From JBKQVT01 sp963727245 (GTDB taxonomy: Bacteria > Planctomycetota > Planctomycetia > Pirellulales > Thermoguttaceae): a stretch of 64,000 nucleotides of DNA. The notes beneath the pieces are model-generated. The model saw nothing but the letters and a program-made list of their open reading frames with translations. It had not been told where the DNA came from and searched no databases. The translations under genes and the position numbers were made by a program. The DNA lies in contig CAVSFO010000011.1 of the NCBI GenBank assembly GCA_963727245.1, positions 186,001 to 250,000 of the forward strand, read 5' to 3'. Of the stretch, positions 57,633 through 64,000 are shown in pieces (position 1 is the stretch's first letter; the number at the start of each line of letters is the position of its first letter).

Positions 57633-60600
57633 ATGTTCGCTGCTCGCCGCCGTACAAGAGTAACTTCATTTCTCAACCGTAACGCTGCCCTCACCCCCTG
57701 CCCCTCTCCCGGAAAGGGAGAGGGGAGACGTTCCGCGGCCCTCCGGCGGCGCTGCCGCAGCGGTATCCTCTTGACGGCCATGATCGCGGGCCTCGGCCTC
57801 GCGCAGCGGCTGGCGGCCGATCCGCCGCCGCCGGACGCCCCGGCCCTGGGCCACAGCCAGGCCGTCACGCTCAAGATCGGCAACGACAAGCTCGTGGTCC
57901 AGATCCGCTCCCCACGCATCATCCAGGTGGATTACCTGCGCGGCGGCAAGAGCGACTGGCCGACCCCCATGGTCGATACGCCGCACCATTGGCGCGGCGA
58001 CCCGGCGTCCACGATTAGCGGCAACAGCGACCCGGTCGTGCTGAAGACCGCGCTGCTGGAGGTCCGGCTCAGCCAGAAGCCCTGCCGGCTGACCCTGCTG
58101 GATCGCGGCGGGCACCGCGCCCTTTGGGAGCCGGACGAGGGCGGGGTCTTCGTCCAGGACCCGAAGCTGCCTGGGGCCGACGGCGGAGTGCGATTCCGCC
58201 ACGCGGCCGGCCAGCGATTCTACGGCATCAAGACCTACTCGATCGACGATTACGACGCCAAGGAGTCGCCCTGGGTCCAGGGGCCCGACTCGCTGCTTAG
58301 AAACGGCAAGGGCATCAAGGACAGCACCTACGAGGCGAACGCCTCGCGGCAAGGCGGCGCCGGCGCCCCGTTTGTCTGGTCGACGGCCGGCTACGGCCTG
58401 CTGGTCGATTCCGACAACGGCTATTTCCGCGTCACCGACGACGCCCTGGAATTCCGCTACGGCCATCCGCAGGACAAGGTCGACAACGGCCGGCATTACC
58501 ATCGGCCCAACAGCGTGCAGTATTATCTCATCGTGGGCACGCCCAAGGAGATCATGGGCGCGGCGATGGAGATCACGGGCCGGGCTCCCATGTTTCCCCG
58601 CTGGGCGATGGGCTTCACCAATAGCCAGTGGGGCAGCGACCAGATCGAGTTCTACAAGATCATCGAGAACTACCGCAGCCGGGACATCCCCATCGACAAT
58701 TTCACCTTCGACTACGACTGGAAGTCGTGGGGCGAGGACCATTACGGCGAATTCCGCTGGAACGGCGACAAGTTTCCCGACGCCTACAAGCCGGGCCCGC
58801 ACGGCGTGGGCACGCTCTTGAAGGACAATGCCCGCCGGCTGGGCGTGGTGATGACGGGCATTATGAAGCCGCGGATCGTGCTGGCGGTCAATCCCAACGG
58901 CGACCAGCCGCGGACCGAGCAGGCCAGGGCGGCGGCGACGTTCGGCTACCCCGGCGTGGAATGCCACAAGGAGTACCTGCCGCCGTTCCGCTTCATCCGC
59001 GAGTTGGATTTTACCAACCCGGCCTGCCGGGCGTGGTTCTGGAAGGCGGTCCGCGACCACGGCGCCATCGAGCGGGGCATCGCCGGCTTCTGGAACGACG
59101 AGGCCGACTGCACGGCCGTCTTCGATCCGCACAAGGCCGAAATGTTCAACAACTTCGGCCACTTCCACATGGAACAGTCGCTCTACGAGGGGCAGCGGCC
59201 CGAGGGCGCCGATCCCCGCCAGACGCCGCGCGCCTGGTCGATCAGCCGCAACTTCTACCTCGGTGCGCAGCGGTTCGCCTACGGCATGTGGTCGGGCGAC
59301 ATCCTGACTGGTTTCGACAGTATGCCGCCGGCAGCCCGTCCGCATGCTCAGCGCCGTCTCGCTGGGCGAGGCCAAGTGGGGCATGGACTCGGGCGGGTTC
59401 GTCGGCGACCCCGACCCGGAAAACTACGCCCGCTGGCTCCAGTTCAGCGCCCTGGTGCCGATCTTCCGCGTCCATGGCGATCATCGCAAGCAGCGGCAGC
59501 CTTGGGCGCTGGATTCGATCATGGCCGAAGAGGTCGCCAAGAATGCCATCCAGTTCCGCTACCGGCTGGCCCCGTACATCTACGGCTGCGACCGCCAGTG
59601 CTACGAGAGCGGCGTCGGGCTGGTGCGGCCGCTCATGATGGAATTTCCGCAGGATGCCGGCTCGGCCAACGTGACCGACCAGTGGATGTTCGGCGACTGG
59701 CTGCTGGCCGCGCCCGTGCTCCGCGAGCAAATCACAGAGGAGGGCAGCCAGTGCCTGAGCCGGTCGATCTATCTGCCGCCGGGTCAATGGATCGACTACT
59801 TCCGCGGCGACCAGCAGGAGGGCGGCCGCAAGATCAAGTACGCGATCAACCCCGGCGTGTGGACCGACATTCCGCTGTTTGTCCGCCGCGGGGCGGTGAT
59901 CTTCTCGCAGGACGTGGTGCCCTCGCTGGGCAGTTCCCGTCCCACGACGATTTACGTCGATGCCTTCCCCGGCGCGACCGAGACCGGGGCCACCTTCTAC
60001 GACGATGACGGCGCCACCTACGCCTGCGAGGAGGGCGATTATCTGAAGCAGCGGATCTCGGTGTGCGACCAAGGCCCCTCCGCGTCGCTGACGGTCGCCG
60101 CGCGGACCGGCACGTACCAGAGCCCGGTCCGCTCCTATCTCGTCCGGCTGCACGGCCGGGCCGCTGACCAGATTACCATCGACAACACGGTCCTGCCCTT
60201 CGTGGAGGACGCCGCCTTGTTGCTGGACGTCGAGCAGGGCTGGACGGTCACGCGCGACGTTTACGGCCCGGCCACGATCATCAAGCTTCCGGCCGGCCGC
60301 GACCAGGATCAGCACGTCGTGCTGACCGGCGCCCGGAAGCTGGCCGCCACGGCGGAAATCCTCGAGGCCGAGGACGCTTCCCTATCGGGCCCCACGCCCC
60401 AAACGCGGGCGCAAGTCAAGACCAAGCGCGCCGGCTTCACCGGCCGCGGTTATGTCGACGGCCTGGACCAGATCAAGGCCGGCGTCACCTTCACGCCCAA
60501 GGTGCGGTTGCCGGGCTATTACGACGTCACGCTCCGCGCCGCCAATTTGACGGGCACGCCCGGCACGCTGAGCGTGTTCGTCAATGGCGTTCCGCACGGC

Positions 60601-61149
60601 ACGGCGACGGTCCCCGTCGAGGCCGCTCAGGATGCCTGGGCCGAGGTCCGAGTGCCGCTGAAGCTGGCGGCCGGCAACAACATCGTGACCCTCCGCCGCA
60701 CGGCCAGCGATTCCGGCCGCGTGGTCCTCGACCATCTGGCCGTGCCGTTCTGGCCTGCCGCCACGCTCTATGAGGCGGAGGGCGCGGAGCTGCTCGGCGG
60801 CGCCGCCGTCAATGCCAACCACAAGAACTACAGCGGCAGCGGCTTCGTCGATCACCTCGACGCCGTCGAAGCGGGAGTCCAGTTCACCGTCTACGCGCCG
60901 AAGACGGCCTCGTACACGGCGACGACGCACTATGCCAATGCCAGCGGCGCCGCCCAGACCATGAGCCTTTACGTCGACGGCGTGAAGGTCGGCCCCGCCA
61001 CCTTCGCCCCGACAGCGAACTGGGATACCTGGACCGACCGGGCCGATGCTTTGAAGCTGACCGCGGGGGCCCACACGATTGCCTGGAAGTACGACGCTAC
61101 CGACACGGGCCACGTCGTCCTCGACAGCCTTGCGGTGGAATCGCAATAG
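57633..61149 (+). CDS. Exported glycoside hydrolase family 31 enzyme with two C-terminal CBM35-like domains (frameshift near 59325)
   Basis: GH31 enzymes (alpha-xylosidases, alpha-glucosidases and relatives) cleave alpha-linked sugars with retention. ATG 57633 has AAGGA eight bases upstream. A translated CCCCTCTCCC repeat (LTPCPSPGKGEGR) lies between the start and the signal core (GILLTAMIAGLGLAQRLAA). The N-terminal beta domain leads to the barrel: FPRWAMGFTNSQWGSDQIEF, FTFDYDWKSWGEDHYGEF, nucleophile region GIAGFWNDEADCTAVFD (Asp of WND), acid/base region RFAYGMWSGDILTGFDSMP. After a one-register change near 59325 it continues SLGEAKWGMDSGGFVGDP and RYRLAPYIYGCDRQCYESG. Residues after ~910 form two similar jelly-roll modules (ILEAEDASLSG...; LYEAEGAELLGG...), CBM35-like, each ending VVLD(H/S)LAV. 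About 1170 residues. Confidence 0.88.
57684..57732. repeat. CCCCTCTCCC palindrome translated inside the GH31 gene
   Basis: CCCCTCTCCCGGAAAGGGAGAGGGG, same family as 19457-19647, in frame between the start codon and the signal-peptide core. Confidence 0.7.
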
Positions 61150-61478
61150 GGCGGGGGCTGGAATTTGCGTTTGGCGGACGGCCCGCCTTGCACCGTTGTT
61201 ACGCAGAAGTCGCAAAGCACCGGCTTGTTTCTGCCCCGGAGGGGCACTTGAAAATAGCCCAGCAGTTTACTGCTGGGAAGGAGGTGAAAGGAGTTCCAAA
61301 CAAGTCCCGGAGGGACGGCCGAATGTCGCCCCTTCAGCCGTCCCTCCGGGACGGACCGATAGTTTTTGCCGTCCAGCTACCCAGCGATGAATCGCTGGGC
61401 TACTATCGAACGTCCCTACGGGACCTGCCGGGAAACCTGGTGATAAAGCGCGACCGGATTCTCGAATCGGAGCCTGAC
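61150..61478. repeat. Intergenic block of GTCCCGGAGGGACGG and CCCAGCGATGAATCGCTGGG repeats
   Basis: Between the GH31 gene and lepB: GCCCAGCAGTTTACTGCTGGG (61256-61278), GTCCCGGAGGGACGG (61304-61318), CCGTCCCTCCGGGACGG (61339-61355), CCCAGCGATGAATCGCTGGG (61380-61400) and CGTCCCTACGGGAC (61412-61425). No gene seen. Confidence 0.7.
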
Positions 61479-62378
61479 ATGGAAACTCCACTGATCAAGC
61501 CCAGACGGCCCTGGTTGGCTGGCATCCTGAGTTTGCTCGGCGGGCCGGTGGGGCAGATCTACGCTGGCCGGCTGCGACGGAGCCTCTGCCTTTGGCTTTT
61601 CGGCGGTTGCCTGCTTCCTATTCTTGCGTTCTGCAGCATCAGTTTGCCGATCGGACGTATCGGCTTCGCGTTGCTTTTCCTCTGCGCCGTGGCGTTCCCA
61701 GCCTATCTCGCTGCCGATGCGTTCATGCTCGCAAGACGAAATCGCCACGCCCTGCCGAAACGCTACCAGCGCTGGTGGGTTTATGTGCTTTTCATTGTCC
61801 TTTTTTGCTTGGCAAACAGCGCCGTCATCTATTTCGATCGATCATTCATTGCCGAAGCCTTTGTTATGCCGACGCGAAGCATGTCTCCCACCGTCCAGCC
61901 GGGAGACCGCTTCCTGGTGGACAAACTATGGTTCAATCGCAACCGCATTCATCGCGGCGGCGTTGTGGTCTACCGAAGCGGAGGCCCGGGCTCTCCACTG
62001 TTGATCAAGCGAGTTGCCGGACTCCCCGGCGACGAAATCGAAATCAGGAACGAACGCGTCTTCGTCAATGGTGCGGAATGGAATGATCCCCACGCCGTCT
62101 TCAAGGGACCGCTGCCGCGGGTGCTGCTGCCGCGGGTCGTCGATCTGGCCAATTACGGACCCGAAAAGGTCCCGCCCGATTGTTGCTTCGTCTTGGGCGA
62201 TAACCGCCGAATGTCGTATGACAGCCGAATGACGGGGCCGATTCCCTTGTCGAAGCTATACGGCGTGGCGCGCTTGATCTACTGGTCGCGTGAAGTCACG
62301 TTTCCCGATCCGAATGACACCACGCACAGCGTATCGGGATCGATTCGTTGGGAACGTTTCGGCCTGCGGCTCGACTAG
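61479..62378 (+). CDS. lepB: Signal peptidase I
   Basis: LepB cleaves signal peptides from exported proteins. I start at ATG 61479, with GGAG six bases upstream, not at the longer frame that reads repeats. The N-terminal half has four hydrophobic segments, more than the usual one or two (ILSLLGGPVGQIYAG; LWLFGGCLLPILAFCSI; IGFALLFLCAVAFPAYLAA; WWVYVLFIVLFCLANSAVIY). The catalytic domain shows the Ser motif VMPTRSMSPTVQPGDRFLVD (S134), the Lys motif LLIKRVAGLPGDEIEI (K177) and CCFVLGDNRRMSYDSRMTGP. The GPVGQIYAGRLRRSL stretch resembles a TM2-type segment fused in front. Many exported proteins in this window depend on such an enzyme. Confidence 0.9.
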   Translation: METPLIKPRRPWLAGILSLLGGPVGQIYAGRLRRSLCLWLFGGCLLPILAFCSISLPIGRIGFALLFLCAVAFPAYLAADAFMLARRNRHALPKRYQRWWVYVLFIVLFCLANSAVIYFDRSFIAEAFVMPTRSMSPTVQPGDRFLVDKLWFNRNRIHRGGVVVYRSGGPGSPLLIKRVAGLPGDEIEIRNERVFVNGAEWNDPHAVFKGPLPRVLLPRVVDLANYGPEKVPPDCCFVLGDNRRMSYDSRMTGPIPLSKLYGVARLIYWSREVTFPDPNDTTHSVSGSIRWERFGLRLD

Positions 62379-62395
62379 GCGTTGATGAGTCCCGG

Positions 62396-62536
62396 GCGTG
62401 AGGCGCGGGTGGCCCCGCGGGTGGCCCCGATAGCTACGCTATCGGGGCGGCGGAGCCGCGAGAGGGGTTTCAATACGCTGCGAAAGCCTCTTGTGCCTGC
62501 GGCACCCCGATAGCAAAGCTATCGGGGCCACCCAGG
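62396..62536. repeat. GGCCCCGATAGC...GCTATCGGGGCC repeats
   Basis: Facing copies (62423-62452 and 62504-62532) of a CCCCGATAGC/GCTATCGGGG palindrome overlap the 3' end of the RND gene. Confidence 0.7.
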
Positions 62537-64000
62537 AGGCCCGCCGTCACGTCCTCGACTCGCACTCGGCCCGCTCGGGGCTCGTCTTGCGCGATGGCGA
62601 TGAAGTGCGGCTCCGGCGCCAGGCAGTCGCGAGGGCCGCGCACCCGCGTGGGGACGATTTTCCCCGACTCTTCCTGCTCCTCGCCGGCGGCCTGCCGGCC
62701 CTGCGGCCAGAGCACCAGCACGTTGGGCAGCACCAGCGCGGCACATCAGGCAGCAGCTCATGCCGATGGTCAAGACGCGCCCCAGGCTCCACAGGCCCTG
62801 GTGGCTGGCGACCATCAGGGCGGCGAAACCGACCATGGTGGTCAGCGAATTGAGGATGACCGCCGTGGTGGTGGCGGCGCTCATGCGGTGGTAATGGCCG
62901 GTGCGGCGGCGGAAATCGTTGATGATGTGGATGCCGTTTTCCGCCCCCAGCCCGATGATCAGCGGCAGCACGATCATGTTGGCCGAATTGAGCGGGATGT
63001 TCAGGAAGCCCATCAGTCCGAACATCTGCAACACCCCCAGCCCCAGCGGCAGCAAGGCCAGCAGGACGTAGCGGACGCTGCCAAAATCGAGCCACAGCAT
63101 GAGGACGATGGTCACCAGGGCGTAGACGGCCGCCTGCTGGTAACTCCGCTTCATGTGCCGCGAGGCTTCGTAGACCTGCAACGGATTGCCCGTCACTTCC
63201 TTGTCCACGGTGCGGATCTCGTTGACGAAGGTTTCGCGGGCGGCGAGGTCCCAGATGTCGTTCTTAGCGTAGATTTTCAGCAGGAACTTGCCGCTGCGGC
63301 CGATGAAGCGGCAGACGAGGCTGTCGGGCAAATCGGCCAAGGTCGGGCGCCCCGGGATCGGCGGCGTCGCGCAACATGGCCAGCCGGCCGAGCAGATCGG
63401 CGGCCACGCGCTGCTGAAACACCGCCACGCGCCGGCAGAGTTCTTCCGCGGGCAGGCTGCGGAGCAGTTGGCCCAAGGGGGCCAGTTCCGCGGCCCGGCC
63501 GGCTTGCGGCCCGGCCGGCGCCCCTGGGCCATGACCGAAAGCACGCGGAACAAGTCGGCGGGCGAGGGACTCGGGATGGCGGGGGCCCGGCCTGGCAGAC
63601 CCGCCAGACGGCTATGGATGCGCTCGATGACGGCGCGGACCTGGTCTTCCTGGGTCGGCAGCACTTCGGCAAGCTCCTCGACGCGTTCCACCGACTTCAG
63701 CTTGGGGTCGCTGAAGGCGGCTTTGAGCCGCAAGGCTTCGGCGGCGTCTTTGGCCACGGACAAGGCGAACCAGGAACTCTGGTTGGTCTCGGTGAGGAGT
63801 TTGCGTTCCAGTTCCACGCTTTCCAGGCCGACCGGCTGCAGGTTCAACAGGTTGTCGTCGTACCACACCTTGCCCGCGCCCGTGGCCAGCACGGCGACGG
63901 CGGCCGCGGTCGCCAACAGCGTGAGGCGAGGTTTCGCGTAGAGCAGGCGGAGCCCGGCGTAGATGTCCAGGGGGGCCGGCGGCTTGCGGCCGAAGCTGTG
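62470..64000 (-). CDS. MMPL/RND-family transporter, HpnN-like (3' part; frameshifts near 62740, 63345 and 63520)
   Basis: The gene enters the window from the right (minus strand) and ends at the stop at 62470. Visible are a TM (PRLTLLATAAAVAVLATGAG), a periplasmic domain (WYDDNLLNLQPVGLESVELE), and the RND core: QAAVYALVTIVLMLWLDFGS, VLLALLPLGLGVLQMFGLMG, then NMIVLPLIIGLGAENGIHII and VILNSLTTMVGFAALMVASH. The last part, MSCCLMCALVLLPNVLVLWP, reads in another frame near 62740. HpnN-type members export hopanoids to the outer membrane; MMPL members export lipids. The window shows no hpn genes nearby, so the lipid cargo is inferred from family likeness only. The final ~20 residues are read from a repeat. 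Confidence 0.82.

Overview
The window looks like a piece of a Planctomycetota chromosome, probably class Planctomycetia. It is GC-rich, has PEP-CTERM proteins and a planctomycete-type dnaG-rpoD pair, carries very large envelope proteins with short linkers, and has many families of short palindromic intergenic repeats. This assignment is inferred from gene content; no 16S rRNA is present. No tRNA, rRNA or CRISPR array was seen.

Layout. 1-2.3 kb: 3' part of the macromolecular-synthesis pair (dnaG, start of rpoD), minus strand. 3.1-16.4 kb: two PEP-CTERM exported proteins that share a conserved upstream leader, a terpenoid-cyclase-fold protein, an HlyD-type adaptor, rsmG, LRR and TPR secreted proteins, and an IS701-family insertion sequence that cleanly interrupts a membrane protein gene. 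16.8-30.3 kb: housekeeping and mobility genes (recQ, ftsH, rpiB, a short mgtE, a CPBP protease, a nucleotidyltransferase operon, comM/yifB, motB and motA) plus a third PEP-CTERM protein. 30.8-35.5 kb: a small membrane protein, folE, a 993-residue FAD/Fe-S oxidoreductase and a YkgJ-type cysteine-cluster protein. 35.5-36.4 kb: a single-strand (Y1, IS200-like) transposase lying inside a composite palindromic element. Transposase-free copies of that element occur at 2.9, 35.6 and 57.3 kb.

36.7-54.0 kb is the most unusual part: a 17-kb run of giant exported proteins. Three (A, B, D) share an N-terminal module. Between B and D lie arrays of a ~200-residue domain that resembles the STN plus N-domain of secretins but with no secretin barrel. 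There is one partial copy and seven full copies at a ~600-bp period, with membrane segments between groups. No in-frame stop separates B, the arrays and D. 54-64 kb: small membrane protein, alpha/beta hydrolase, exported protein with a CPVSG segment, a GH31 glycosidase with two C-terminal carbohydrate-binding-like domains, signal peptidase I, and the 3' part of an MMPL/RND (HpnN-like) transporter that runs off the end.

Caveat that colours everything: about 25-30 single-position frameshifts interrupt otherwise well-conserved genes, including essential ones (dnaG, ftsH). Where checked, several are one-base changes in short G or C runs. They look like consensus errors of the assembly rather than biology. 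I therefore annotate each such gene as one CDS across its frameshifts and give their approximate sites.
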